A stretch of DNA of 64,000 nucleotides from Janibacter cremeus (GCF_029395675.1 NZ_CP115184.1:186001-250000); one strand, 5' to 3'. Positions 49,228-61,945 are shown, counted from the stretch's first letter. Program-made: numbers and translations. The notes: a model not told the origin generated them from the letters alone.

Positions 49228-49266
49228 GTGACACTCCTCCTCGTACTTCCCCGGCGCGCTGCCTGA
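49228..49266 (+). CDS. ilvBNC leader peptide
   Basis: A 12-codon open frame, GTG start, product VTLLLVLPRRAA, with GGGGGAGAG 8 bases upstream. Four Leu codons and a Val codon in a row of five are the hallmark of a branched-chain amino-acid attenuator: ribosome stalling under Leu/Val starvation would change folding of the downstream RNA. The end of the coding region (49254-49262) can pair perfectly with 49285-49293, just before the terminator. Too short to show by homology; the call rests on codon content and position upstream of ilvB. Confidence 0.8.
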   Translation: MTLLLVLPRRAA

Positions 49267-49293
49267 GCGACGACGTCGTCGACTGCAGCGCGC

Positions 49294-49330
49294 GCCCTTC
49301 ATGCCCGGACCCCGGGCTGAGGGGCTTTTT
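49294..49330 (+). terminator. Rho-independent attenuator of ilvBNC
   Basis: Left arm 49294-49308 pairs with 49312-49325 (14 pairs, one G-U, one bulged T) and is followed directly by five T at 49326-49330. A separate 12-bp palindrome gacgacgtcgtc is at 49269-49280. The alternative antiterminator fold was not worked out. Confidence 0.75.
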
Positions 49331-49389
49331 CATGCCGGGAGACCATGGGAGAAGACACGGATGGCACGCCCCGAACCAAAGGACGCACG

Positions 49390-51279
<1,890 letters not shown>

Positions 51280-51289
51280 CGTCACGACG

Positions 51290-52904
<1,615 letters not shown>

Positions 52905-52947
52905 TCACCGACTCCCGCCGCGGTCACCCCCGCGGTCGGGCCCCGAC

Positions 52948-52984
52948 GGGGGCGCCCACCGGCACACGACGCCGGGGCGCCCCC
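52948..52984. terminator. hairpin terminator after ilvBNC
   Basis: gggggcgcc (52948-52956) pairs with 52976-52984, and ccggc (52959-52963) with 52971-52975 inside, separated by a two-base bulge; loop of 7. Lies between ilvC and the convergent ABC exporter. Confidence 0.75.
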
Positions 52985-53019
52985 TTCGCCATGTCGGGGG
53001 AGGAAGGGGGTCACCCGGC

Positions 53020-56000
53020 TCAGCCGGCGAGGTGCCCCCACCGCGGTGCGAGCGACTCCCACGGACCGGAGGCGGCGACGCGACCGGCGACGAGCACGAC
53101 GACCCGGTCGGCCCGCTCCAGCGCGGCCCGCTTGGAGGTCGCGCCGATGACGGTCGCGCCGCGCTCGCGCAGCGCCTGCCACAGCTCGATCTCGGTGGCC
53201 GCGTCGAGTGCGCTGGAGACGTCGTCGGCCAGGAGCAGCTCGGCCTCGGTGGCCATGGCCCGGGCGAGCGCGAGCCGCTGCACCTGGCCACCCGACAGGC
53301 GCACCCCGCGGTGGCCGACGACCGCGTGCGGTCCACCCGCCTCCTCGATGTCGGAGGCGAGCCGTGCGTCCGCGATCGGCGACTCGAAGGGCCGCTGGTG
53401 GCCCAGCCGGACGTTGTCGCCGAACGTCCCCGAGAGCACCCGCGGCACCTGGGCGACGTGCGCCACCTGGCCGGGCCGCATGAAGGTCTGCACCTCCTCG
53501 ACGGGGTGGCCGTTCCACAGCACCTCGCCCCGGTGGTCGACGAGGCCGGCCAGGGCGGCGAGCAGGCTGGACTTGCCCGAGCCCACCTGGCCGACGAGCA
53601 GGACCAGCTCCCCGGCGTCGACGGCGAGGTCGACGCCGCTGACCCCGATGGTGCCGTCCTCGTGGACGGCCGACACCCCACGCAGCCGCAGCTGCTCGAG
53701 GGGAACCCGGCCCACCGGCGTCGGCCCGGGAGCCTCCCCGGAGACGAGGTCGACTCCCTCCGGCAGGTCCATGAGGTCCACGCCCCCGGCGAAACGGCTC
53801 GTCTCGACCTGCCAGTGGCGGGTGCCGGGAGCCTCGGTGACGACCAGCCCGGCGACCCGGCCGAACCACTCGAAGCCGGCGACGGCGCTCGAGACGAGCA
53901 GCGCCGTCGCGAGGCTCCACCCGTCGAGGAAGTAGACAGCCCACGCCGCCACCACGCCGCACTGGACCATGACCATCGGCACGCCCTGGAGGAAGGCCTG
54001 GATGCGGTGCTCCCGCACCGCGGCGGCAACGCGACCTGCATCGACCTCGCGCAGGTGGCGACGCACGGCGGACGTGGCGGCGGCGAGCTTGACCGTGCGC
54101 ATCGACTCGAGTGCCGAGACGAGGGCCCGGCCGAAGCGGGCCCGGGCGGTGGAGGCCGCCGCGGCCGAGCGTCCGGCAGCGGGACGTCCGAGCGTCGACG
54201 CGAGCGCCGAGGTGACCATGACGGTGAGCAGGATGGCGCCGGCCACCCACGTCCCGGCGAGCAGGCTGGTCAGGCCGGTGATGACCAGACCGTTGACGAA
54301 GTCGACCCACCGGTCGGCGTAGCGGGCGTAGCGATCGGCGTCCATCGAGCGGGCCACCACCTCACCGGGCGGTGTGCGCGGCAGGCGGGTCTGCACCGTC
54401 TGGCCGTGGAGCACCGAGATCCGGGTGCGCAGCATGACCTCGACCCACCACCGGGGATAGGTGACGAAGGCCTGGGCGAACACCAACGGCGTGAGGACCA
54501 GACCGGCGACGATGGCGGTCGTCAGCCAGCCCACCGGCTCACCTCGCTCCAGCCGCTCGACGATGAGTCCCCACAGCAGTCCGGTCACGGCGCCCTGGGC
54601 GCCGGCGAGGGACCCGATGAGGAAGAGCAGGGCTCCGAGGAGACCCCACGCGGGCCGGATCAGCAGGGCGTGCAGGATCCCGCGCCCGAGCGATGGCCCG
54701 TCCCCGACCTCGCGCACGGCCACGGGGCCGTCACTGCGGCGTCGGCCCCCGGTCGGGCTGCCGGGGTCGTCGAGGGTGGCGTGGGCGACCTCGGCCTCCG
54801 TGTCCGGCTGGTCGACCGGCTGCTGGCTCGTGCGGCTGGCCAGGAGCAGGTCCCGGAAGGGACCCTCGGCACGGGCCAGCTCGGCACGCGCCCCCTGCTG
54901 CACGACGCGCCCCTGGTCGAGGACCGCGACGTGCGGTGCCCGCTCGATCGTCGTCAGGCGGTGGGCGATGAGCACACCGGTGCGGCCGGTGAGCAGTCGG
55001 TCCGCGGCGGAGATGACCCGGCGCTCGGTGACCGGGTCCATCCGTGCCGTCGCCTCGTCGAGGACGACGACGCGCACGTCGCGCACAAGGAGCCGGGCGA
55101 AGGCGACGAGCTGTTCCTCGCCGGCCGACAACGTCGTCCCGCCGGGGCCGAGGAGCGTGTCCAGCCCGTCGGGCAGGCCGGCGACCCACTCGCTCAGCCC
55201 GAGCTCGACGACGGCCTGCTCGATCTGCCCGCGGGGGACGTCCTCGAAGATCGCGATGTTCTCCGCGAGGGTCCCGGCGAGCACCTCGGTGCGCTGGGTG
55301 ACGACGCCGACGACCGCGCGCAGCCGCTGGACGTCGAGGTCGAGGACGTCGACCCCTCCCAGCAGGACGCTGCCACGAGGTGGCTCGATCGCCCGGGAGA
55401 CGAAGGAGGCGAGGGTGGACTTCCCGGAGCCGGTCCGACCGACGAAGGCCATCGTCTCCCCGGCCGGTACCCGCAGGTCGACGCCCCGCAACGCGAAGGC
55501 GCCCTCCTCGTAGGAGAAGTCCAGGTCGTGGAAGTCCAGGGCTACCGGGCCGTCGCCGGGGACGTCGCGGCCCCCTTCCGGCTCCGGCTGCACCCCGAGC
55601 GTCTGGCGCAGCCGCATGACCGCGCCGAAGCCCTCCTGCAGGTCCGACATGTGGTTGGCGAGCATCGAGATCTGCCCGACGAAGGTGGCGGTGACGAGGA
55701 AGAGGGTGACGAGTGCAGCGACCGACATGTGGTCGCGCGCGGCGAGCGCCACCCCGGCCACGGCCGTGGCGGCCAGGAGCGCATGGAGCAGGAGCCCGGC
55801 CCGCCGGGCCAGCGCCCGCTCGACGAGCAGAACCCGCAGCAGCTCGTGGTGCACCCGCGCGGACAACGCGGCCACGCGCTGGAGGACATGCGCCTGGCCC
55901 AGGCTCGTGCGCAGGTCGTCCCGACCCGCGATGCCCTCCTCGAGCGCGCTGGCGTGGTCGGTCCAGGCGATCTCCTCGACGACCTTGCGGCGGGCGATCT

Positions 56001-56568
56001 CCCCGAGCAGCGGCCTGATGACGAGGGCCGTCAGGGACCCGAGCAGCGGGAAGAGCAGCCACGCCGGCCACCACGTGATGCCCGCGACGATCCACATGGG
56101 CAGCACCGCGAAGGCCGCGCGGAAGAACATCCACACCTGCCAACGGATGAGGTTGCCGACCTCGTGGGTGTCGTCGTCGACCCGGTCGAGGATCTCCCCG
56201 ACGGCCTGCTCGGCGAGGACGGGGACGGGCTGCGCGAGCACCGCGTCGAGGAGGTCCTCGCGCAGGCGCCCCTCTGCCTTGTCCGACAGGCCGACCCAGA
56301 CGATCTTGCCCACGGTGTCGATGAGCGCACCGCCGACGATGCAGGCGGCGAGCACCCACACGAGGGTGCTCGTGGGCTCCTCGGCGAGACGGCCCATGAT
56401 CACCGTGCCGAGGGTGAGGGCGATGGCGGCGATGAAGGCGCACGTCAGCGCGACGACGGTCCACGGCGAGGCCATCCGCCGCCAGTCGACGTGTCGGGAA
56501 GGGTCCACGGAGGCGGGCGACGGGGGTGGTGCCGGGGCCTCGGGGATGCGAAGAAGGGTCTGGGTCAT
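53020..56568 (-). CDS. fused TMD-NBD-TMD-NBD ABC exporter
   Basis: 1182 residues, a full exporter on one chain; usually two half-transporters form the pair in bacteria. First TMD ~30-320, NBD1 ~340-560, second TMD ~620-890, NBD2 ~950-1180. NBD1: Walker A GRTGSGKST (~377), signature LSAGEEQ (~480), Walker B VVVLDEATARMD (~500), H-loop AHRL (~533). NBD2: Walker A GQVGSGKSS (~992), signature LSGGQVQ (~1089), Walker B LLLADDVSS (~1112, Asp in place of Glu), and SKR where the H-loop His is expected (~1143). So one ATP site is intact and one degenerate. ATG 56568. Substrate unknown. Confidence 0.93.
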   Translation of the reverse strand: MTQTLLRIPEAPAPPPSPASVDPSRHVDWRRMASPWTVVALTCAFIAAIALTLGTVIMGRLAEEPTSTLVWVLAACIVGGALIDTVGKIVWVGLSDKAEGRLREDLLDAVLAQPVPVLAEQAVGEILDRVDDDTHEVGNLIRWQVWMFFRAAFAVLPMWIVAGITWWPAWLLFPLLGSLTALVIRPLLGEIARRKVVEEIAWTDHASALEEGIAGRDDLRTSLGQAHVLQRVAALSARVHHELLRVLLVERALARRAGLLLHALLAATAVAGVALAARDHMSVAALVTLFLVTATFVGQISMLANHMSDLQEGFGAVMRLRQTLGVQPEPEGGRDVPGDGPVALDFHDLDFSYEEGAFALRGVDLRVPAGETMAFVGRTGSGKSTLASFVSRAIEPPRGSVLLGGVDVLDLDVQRLRAVVGVVTQRTEVLAGTLAENIAIFEDVPRGQIEQAVVELGLSEWVAGLPDGLDTLLGPGGTTLSAGEEQLVAFARLLVRDVRVVVLDEATARMDPVTERRVISAADRLLTGRTGVLIAHRLTTIERAPHVAVLDQGRVVQQGARAELARAEGPFRDLLLASRTSQQPVDQPDTEAEVAHATLDDPGSPTGGRRRSDGPVAVREVGDGPSLGRGILHALLIRPAWGLLGALLFLIGSLAGAQGAVTGLLWGLIVERLERGEPVGWLTTAIVAGLVLTPLVFAQAFVTYPRWWVEVMLRTRISVLHGQTVQTRLPRTPPGEVVARSMDADRYARYADRWVDFVNGLVITGLTSLLAGTWVAGAILLTVMVTSALASTLGRPAAGRSAAAASTARARFGRALVSALESMRTVKLAAATSAVRRHLREVDAGRVAAAVREHRIQAFLQGVPMVMVQCGVVAAWAVYFLDGWSLATALLVSSAVAGFEWFGRVAGLVVTEAPGTRHWQVETSRFAGGVDLMDLPEGVDLVSGEAPGPTPVGRVPLEQLRLRGVSAVHEDGTIGVSGVDLAVDAGELVLLVGQVGSGKSSLLAALAGLVDHRGEVLWNGHPVEEVQTFMRPGQVAHVAQVPRVLSGTFGDNVRLGHQRPFESPIADARLASDIEEAGGPHAVVGHRGVRLSGGQVQRLALARAMATEAELLLADDVSSALDAATEIELWQALRERGATVIGATSKRAALERADRVVVLVAGRVAASGPWESLAPRWGHLAG

Positions 56569-56812
56569 GGCCCGTCAAGGTTATGTCCACCCACCGACAC
56601 TGCGCGCCCCATTTTCGGGCCACGACCGTGGTGGGGACGAAGGGGGAGACCCCCCGCCGTCCGAGGCGTGGACGGGGCATTCCGGCCAGTGGGCACGCCG
56701 GCGTACCGTCGGGTCAACGGCGGCCCACCCGGCCGCCTCCCTTCGCACCGGCACCCCCACCCACGTCGTGCCCGGCAGGAGCACCACCGCACGCACGTCA
56801 CGAGGAGCCATC

Positions 56813-56887
56813 ATGAGCGAGGAGACCGCAGAGGTCCGCCGCGCCCTCCAGGAGAGCCTGGACCGTCGCGAGCAGGGCGGTCACTGA
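56813..56887 (+). CDS. possible 24-residue small protein
   Basis: Product MSEETAEVRRALQESLDRRE then QGGH: highly charged, predicted amphipathic helix, no hydrophobic segment. GAGGAG sits 6 bases before the ATG, and a perfect 13-bp hairpin (56941-56979) ends the short transcription unit before ilvD. A 17-bp direct repeat covers the stop codon region. No homologue is recognised; it may instead be the start of a small RNA. Lies between divergent ABC exporter and ilvD. Confidence 0.5.
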   Translation: MSEETAEVRRALQESLDRREQGGH

Positions 56888-56917
56888 CATCAGCTGACGT
56901 CACTGACATCAGCTGAC
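56882..56917. repeat. 17-bp tandem direct repeat
   Basis: cactgacatcagctgac occurs at 56882-56898 and 56901-56917 (period 19). It overlaps the stop of the 24-residue open frame. Confidence 0.8.
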
Positions 56918-56940
56918 CCAGCCAGTTTCCGCATTCCGGA

Positions 56941-56979
56941 CCAGACCGCCCCCCGCCGCACCGGCCGGGGGCGGTCTGG
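56941..56979 (+). terminator. perfect 13-bp hairpin upstream of ilvD
   Basis: ccagaccgccccc (56941-56953) pairs with 56967-56979 around a 13-base GC-rich loop. Separates the small open frame from the ilvD promoter at 57017. Confidence 0.75.
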
Positions 56980-57016
56980 CGTGTGAGACGCCGTATCACC
57001 GACCGGACGGGCGAAC

Positions 57017-57022
57017 TACGGT
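57017..57022 (+). promoter_or_regulatory. -10-like box of ilvD
   Basis: TACGGT, 6 bases before the ilvD ATG; leaderless geometry. Confidence 0.5.
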
Positions 57023-57028
57023 GAGGCC

Positions 57029-58870
57029 ATGCCTGAGCTGCGTTCCCGAACCACCACCCACGGTCGCAACATGGCCGGTGCCCGTGCCCTCTGGCGCGCG
57101 ACCGGGATGGGCGAGGGTGACTTCGGCAAGCCGATCGTCGCGATCGCCAACTCCTTCACCCAGTTCGTGCCCGGGCACGTGCACCTGAAGGACATGGGCC
57201 AGCTCGTCGCCGGTGCCATCGAGGAGGCCGGGGGAGTGGGCAAGGAGTTCGACACGATCGCCGTCGACGACGGCATCGCGATGGGCCACCACGGCATGCT
57301 CTACTCGCTGCCGAGCCGCGAGGTCATCGCCGACTCGATCGAGTACATGGTCAACGCGCACTGCGCCGACGCCTTGGTGTGCATCTCCAACTGCGACAAG
57401 ATCACGCCCGGGATGCTGCTGGCCGCGCTCCGGCTGAACATCCCGACCGTCTTCGTCTCGGGCGGGCCGATGGAGGCAGGCAAGGCGATCATCGGTGAGG
57501 ATGGCACGGCCGCGACGCGCCTGGACCTCGTCGACGCGATGGTCAAGGCGGTCGACGAGAACGTCTCCGACGAGGAGATCACCGCGATCGAGCAGTCCGC
57601 CTGCCCGACGTGCGGCTCCTGCTCGGGCATGTTCACCGCGAACTCGATGAACTGCCTGACCGAGGCCCTGGGCCTCTCCCTGCCGGGCAACGGCTCGACG
57701 CTGGCGACCGCGGAGGCGCGCCGCGACCTCTTCCTCGACGCCGGCCGCCTCGTCGTCGACCTGTGCCGCGACTACTACGACGGGGACGACGAGTCGGTGC
57801 TGCCGCGCTCGATCGCGACGAAGCCCGCCTTCGCCAACGCCATGCGCCTGGACATCGCCATGGGCGGCTCGACCAACACGATCCTGCACCTGCTCGCCGC
57901 GGCGCAGGAGGCGGAGGTCGACTTCGACCAGCACGACATCGACGCCCTCTCCCGGGTCACCCCGTGCCTGGTCAAGGTCGCGCCGAACTCCAGCGACTTC
58001 TACATGGAGGACGTCCACCGCGCCGGCGGGATCCCCGCGATCCTCGGCGAGCTGAACCGCGGCGGCATGCTCGACACCGGCGTGCGGGCCGTGCACAGCA
58101 CGAAGCTCGACGAGTGGCTCGCCGACTGGGACATCCGCTCGGGCACCGCCACCGAGCGGGCCAAGGAGCTCTTCCACGCCGCTCCGGGCGGGGTGCGCAC
58201 GACGCAGGCCTTCTCCTCGACCAACCGCTGGACCAGCCTGGACACCGACCCCGAGAACGGCTGCATCCACTCCGTCGACCACGCCTACTCCAGCGAGGGC
58301 GGCCTGGCCGTCCTCACCGGCAACCTCGCCCCGGACGGCTGCATCGTCAAGACCGCCGGCGTGCCCGAGCACCAGTGGACCTTCTCCGGGCCGGCGCGGG
58401 TCGCCGAGTCCCAGGAGGCGGCCGTGGAGATGATCCTGTCCAAGCAGGTGCAGGAGGGTGAGGTCGTCGTCATCCGCTACGAGGGTCCCAAGGGCGGGCC
58501 CGGCATGCAGGAGATGCTCTACCCGACCTCCTACCTCAAGGGCACCGGCCTCGGCCCGAAGTGCGCCCTGATCACCGACGGCCGCTTCTCCGGTGGGTCG
58601 TCCGGCCTGTCCATCGGACACGTCTCCCCGGAGGCCGCCGCCGGTGGTGCGATCGGGCTCGTGCAGGACGGCGACGTCATCGAGTTCGACATCCCCGGTC
58701 GTCGGGTCAACCTCCTCGTCGACGACGAGGAGCTGCAGCGGCGCCGCACGGAGCAGGACGCGAAGGGGTGGGCTCCGGTCTCCCGCGACCGTCCCGTCTC
58801 CGCGGCGCTGAGGATCTTCGCGAAGTTCGCCCAGTCCGCCGACAAGGGCGCTGCGCGCAAGGTCGACTGA
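57029..58870 (+). CDS. ilvD: dihydroxy-acid dehydratase
   Basis: 613 residues. Fe-S enzyme converting 2,3-dihydroxy-isovalerate or -3-methylvalerate to the 2-oxo acids, the step after IlvC. Cluster-ligand Cys in [10 protein letters not shown] and [50 protein letters not shown] and [23 protein letters not shown] are family signatures. The length matches the 610-620 residue E. coli-type subgroup. Probably leaderless at 57029. It lies 4 kb from ilvC, behind its own promoter and terminated small unit. Confidence 0.96.
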   Translation: MPELRSRTTTHGRNMAGARALWRATGMGEGDFGKPIVAIANSFTQFVPGHVHLKDMGQLVAGAIEEAGGVGKEFDTIAVDDGIAMGHHGMLYSLPSREVIADSIEYMVNAHCADALVCISNCDKITPGMLLAALRLNIPTVFVSGGPMEAGKAIIGEDGTAATRLDLVDAMVKAVDENVSDEEITAIEQSACPTCGSCSGMFTANSMNCLTEALGLSLPGNGSTLATAEARRDLFLDAGRLVVDLCRDYYDGDDESVLPRSIATKPAFANAMRLDIAMGGSTNTILHLLAAAQEAEVDFDQHDIDALSRVTPCLVKVAPNSSDFYMEDVHRAGGIPAILGELNRGGMLDTGVRAVHSTKLDEWLADWDIRSGTATERAKELFHAAPGGVRTTQAFSSTNRWTSLDTDPENGCIHSVDHAYSSEGGLAVLTGNLAPDGCIVKTAGVPEHQWTFSGPARVAESQEAAVEMILSKQVQEGEVVVIRYEGPKGGPGMQEMLYPTSYLKGTGLGPKCALITDGRFSGGSSGLSIGHVSPEAAAGGAIGLVQDGDVIEFDIPGRRVNLLVDDEELQRRRTEQDAKGWAPVSRDRPVSAALRIFAKFAQSADKGAARKVD

Positions 58871-58908
58871 TTCGGGTGCGATCCGCCCGGCACGCGTCCG
58901 ACGTGCGA

Positions 58909-59562
58909 CTAGCTGCTGGTCACGGTCCGCTGACCCTCGTCCCGGCGTACGAGCAGGGCGATCGCGACGCTGGTCAGGGCAGCCCAGATGCACCACAGTG
59001 ACGCCAGCCCCTGGACGGATCGCCAGCCCAGGAGCAGGACGACGAGCAGGTTGACGACGCCGAAGACGACGATGTGGCGCGACGAGGACAGCAACGCCGC
59101 GCCGCACGTGGCCACGACGTACAGGGGGACGAGGACCGTCGGGGCCGGGATGTCGATCTCATAGGAGATCGCATAGGCGTGCAGGGTCGTGGTCAGTGGC
59201 CCGACCAGCACGGACCAGAGCATGATGGCCGAGACGAGGATGCCGAGGCACGAGCCGAGGACCAGCAGGCGTCGCCGACGTGGCTCCCGCTCTCGCGCCA
59301 GCACGGCGAGCGGCACGAGCACCGGGAGCACCGCGAAGGCGATGACGGCGTAGACGTACGTCGCAGCGGTCCCGAGGGACTCGCTCACCTGCCCCCTGCC
59401 ACCGAACCACACGAGTGACTCCACGAGGGTGTGGACCGCGAGGAGGGCCGGCAAGCTCGCGAGCAACCAGTTGCGGCGGGCCGGGCGACGGGCGATGGCG
59501 TCGACGGCGACGACGCCGATGACGACGCCCGCGACGAGGTCGGCCTCGGGAGAGAAGCACAT
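58909..59562 (-). CDS. DUF6629-like multi-pass membrane protein
   Basis: 217 residues, seven or so hydrophobic helices. Starts MCFSPEADLVAGVVIG, the recurrent beginning of the actinobacterial DUF6629 family; contains HTLVESLVWFGGRG and WSVLVGPLTTTLHAYAISYEIDIPAP (family-like external loop). ATG 59562 follows a G-run. Function unknown. Ends 38 bases from the convergent ilvD. Family name recalled from the N-terminal pattern. Confidence 0.75.
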   Translation of the reverse strand: MCFSPEADLVAGVVIGVVAVDAIARRPARRNWLLASLPALLAVHTLVESLVWFGGRGQVSESLGTAATYVYAVIAFAVLPVLVPLAVLAREREPRRRRLLVLGSCLGILVSAIMLWSVLVGPLTTTLHAYAISYEIDIPAPTVLVPLYVVATCGAALLSSSRHIVVFGVVNLLVVLLLGWRSVQGLASLWCIWAALTSVAIALLVRRDEGQRTVTSS

Positions 59563-59635
59563 GTGGGGCCCCCTACCCGGGTGAGGTCCTGCCCACGCGC
59601 TCTCGGCCGTCGGGTCATGTGGCTGCGGGGGCCCG

Positions 59636-59881
59636 TCAGTCGCCGCGTGGGCGACGCAGGCTGCGCCAGAGCCGCAGCGGCAGCAGACCGATGAGCGGAG
59701 CCCGCTTGCCGAGGTCGTGGCGGTCCTGCCGGTCGAAGGCGGCCGCATAGCGCCCGGCGGCATCGGCCGAGTCGTAGGTCTTCGATCCCCCTGCGCCGCA
59801 GCCGCGCTCGCACTCCCAGCGCAGGACGGGTCCCTCGGCCCGGAAGCGCAGACGATGGCCGAGCACGCGACAGGTGAACAT
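59636..59881 (-). CDS. small Cys-containing actinobacterial protein
   Basis: 81 residues. N-terminal CRVLGHRLRFRAEGPVLRWECERGC gives Cys pairs that could bind zinc or form disulfides, followed by SKTYDSADAAGRYAAAFDRQDRHDLG and an Arg-rich end. The W-x-C-x2-GC pattern recurs in uncharacterised actinobacterial proteins. TAAACT lies 6 bases before the ATG. Divergent from the MFS gene; no function known. Confidence 0.7.
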   Translation of the reverse strand: MFTCRVLGHRLRFRAEGPVLRWECERGCGAGGSKTYDSADAAGRYAAAFDRQDRHDLGKRAPLIGLLPLRLWRSLRRPRGD

Positions 59882-59887
59882 CTGCTC

Positions 59888-59893
59888 AGTTTA
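59888..59893 (-). promoter_or_regulatory. -10-like box of the 81-residue protein gene
   Basis: On the minus strand TAAACT, 6 bases before the ATG at 59881; leaderless geometry. Confidence 0.45.
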
Positions 59894-59923
59894 CGGACGG
59901 GCGCCCGGGGGTAGCCACGGTGC

Positions 59924-61837
59924 ATGTCTCAGGCAGTACAGACAGGCACCATCGAGACCCAGGTGCCCTCACGGCTCGATCGTCTTCCCTGGTCGAAGTT
60001 CCACTGGCGTGTCGTCATCGGACTCGGTGCGGTGTGGATCCTCGACGGCCTCGAGGTCACGATGGTGTCCTCGGTGGCCGCCCGGTTGACCGAGGAGGGC
60101 AGTGGCCTCAGCCTCACTGCCGGTCAGATCGGACTCGCCGGGGCCATCTACATCGCCGGCGCCTGCCTGGGCGCCCTCTTCTTCGGCCAGCTGACCGACC
60201 GGCTCGGGCGCAAGAAGATGTTCATCGCGACGCTGCTGGTCTACCTCGTGGCCACGGTGGCGACGGCATTCGCCTTCGCGCCCTGGTTCTTCTACCTGGC
60301 GCGGTTCTTCACCGGCGCCGGCATCGGTGGCGAGTACGCGGCGATCAACTCGGCGATCGACGAGCTGATCCCCGCCCGGGTGCGCGGACAGGTCGACCTG
60401 GTCATCAACGGCTCCTACTGGCTGGGAGCGGCCATCGGTGCCGGTTCGGCCCTGTTCTTCCTCAGCGACGTCTTTCCCATCTGGCTCGGGTGGCGGGTGG
60501 CCTTCGGTGCCGGCGCGGTCCTCGGGCTGGCCATCCTCTTCGTCCGGCGCCACGTGCCCGAGAGCCCACGCTGGTTGTTCATCCACGGTCACGAGGACGA
60601 GGCCGAGCGGATCGTCGACGAGATCGAGCGCGAGGTCAGGCAGGAGACCGGCGAGGAGCTGTCCGAGCCGGAGGACACGCTGACGGTCCGCCAGCGCACC
60701 GCGATCCCGTTCCGGATGATCGCGCGCACCGCCTTCAAGCTCTACCCCAAGCGCACCGTCCTCGGTGTGGCCCTGTTCGTCGGGCAGGCCTTCATCTACA
60801 ACGGGATCACGTTCAACCTCGGGACCCTGCTGAGCACCTTCTTCGGGGTCGCGTCCGGGCTGGTGCCGATCTTCATCATCATCTGGGCACTGAGCAACTT
60901 CCTGGGCCCGGTCCTGCTGGGGCGCTTCTTCGACACGGTCGGTCGGATCCCGATGATCGCCGGCACGTACCTCGGGTCGGCGCTGCTGACCATCCCGCTG
61001 GGTCTGCTCCTGATGAACGGGGCACTCAACCGGTGGACGTTCATCGCCTTCATCGTGGCGATCTTCTTCCTCGCCTCCGCCGGCGCCAGTGCTGCCTACC
61101 TCACCGTGAGCGAGGTCTTCCCGATGGAGACCCGCGCCCTGGCGATCGCGTTCTTCTACGCCCTGGGGACCGCCATCGGAGGAACCGTCGGCCCCTTGCT
61201 CTTCGGCCGGTTGATCGGTACCGAGGAGGCCGTGTTCGTCGCCGTGGGCTTCTTCATCGCGGCCGGTGTCATGGCACTGGGTGGAGTGGCGGAGATCTTC
61301 CTCGGTGTGCGCTCCGAGCAGGCCAACCTGGAGGACATCGCCCAACCGCTGACGGCCTCCGAGGCGGAGGAGGAGTCCGAGGAGTCCGCCGACGAGCCCG
61401 CGAGCGCCGGCACCGCAGCTGCCCCGCGCCACCATCGTCGGGAGGTCGGGGACGAGATGCCGGACGCCGATGAGCGCGCGCGTGAACGGGCCGAGCTCGA
61501 CGAGCGAGTGCGCGAACGGACGCTCCGGCGACAGACCCGCGAGACCACCGGGGGGCGACGGTTCCGACCCGGCCCGAGCGAGGCCCTGTCCTCCTCCCGG
61601 ACCGGGGGTGTGGACCCGGTCCGAGCGGCGAGCGCGGATCGCGCGCTGGACCGTGAGATCGCAGCGATCGCCGCAGCGCTGGCCGAGCACGGTGCCACCG
61701 AGCGCAGGGAGCTCGTCCGCCTCGTCGGGGCGCGCTACTGGGGACCGGGACGGTTCGCCAGGGCGCTGGACGCCGCCCTCGACGAGGGCCGCATCCGCCG
61801 GGTCTCGGGCCGGACGTACGCGCCCGTCGGCGAGTAG
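59924..61837 (+). CDS. MFS transporter with long C-terminal cytoplasmic tail
   Basis: 637 residues. Twelve-helix MFS core to about residue 475, of the sugar porter/metabolite:H+ symporter style: WILDGLEVTMVSSVAARL in TM1, motif A GQLTDRLGRKKMF, GEYAAINSAIDELIPARVRGQVD, PESPRWLFIHGHEDEA, and TVSEVFPMETRALAIAFFYALGTAIG. The tail of about 160 residues starts with an acidic linker, continues as a charged Arg/Glu-rich helix, and ends with a ~70 residue segment (ALDREIAAIAAALAEHGATERRELVRLVGARYWGPGRFARALDAALDEGRI...) resembling a winged-helix. TAGCCA lies 6 bases before ATG 59924. Substrate unknown. Confidence 0.88.
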   Translation: MSQAVQTGTIETQVPSRLDRLPWSKFHWRVVIGLGAVWILDGLEVTMVSSVAARLTEEGSGLSLTAGQIGLAGAIYIAGACLGALFFGQLTDRLGRKKMFIATLLVYLVATVATAFAFAPWFFYLARFFTGAGIGGEYAAINSAIDELIPARVRGQVDLVINGSYWLGAAIGAGSALFFLSDVFPIWLGWRVAFGAGAVLGLAILFVRRHVPESPRWLFIHGHEDEAERIVDEIEREVRQETGEELSEPEDTLTVRQRTAIPFRMIARTAFKLYPKRTVLGVALFVGQAFIYNGITFNLGTLLSTFFGVASGLVPIFIIIWALSNFLGPVLLGRFFDTVGRIPMIAGTYLGSALLTIPLGLLLMNGALNRWTFIAFIVAIFFLASAGASAAYLTVSEVFPMETRALAIAFFYALGTAIGGTVGPLLFGRLIGTEEAVFVAVGFFIAAGVMALGGVAEIFLGVRSEQANLEDIAQPLTASEAEEESEESADEPASAGTAAAPRHHRREVGDEMPDADERARERAELDERVRERTLRRQTRETTGGRRFRPGPSEALSSSRTGGVDPVRAASADRALDREIAAIAAALAEHGATERRELVRLVGARYWGPGRFARALDAALDEGRIRRVSGRTYAPVGE

Positions 61838-61945
61838 CCTCGGCCGCTCGGCCGACGCGCGAATGGTTCGTCCGCGCGTTGCCCTCCACCCCCGTGACGA
61901 GGTCCGGATGGCGGGACAAGGGGTTCACATGTCGGGACGGCGGCC

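Noticed and set aside
53032..56916. Very long open frame (about 1290 codons) on the plus strand opposite the ABC exporter, and similar long antisense frames opposite glgP, dinB and others
   Set aside because: Their translations are low-complexity (Arg, Gly, Asp, Val, His rich) and follow the third-position GC bias of the real gene on the other strand; no motifs, ribosome sites or sensible starts.
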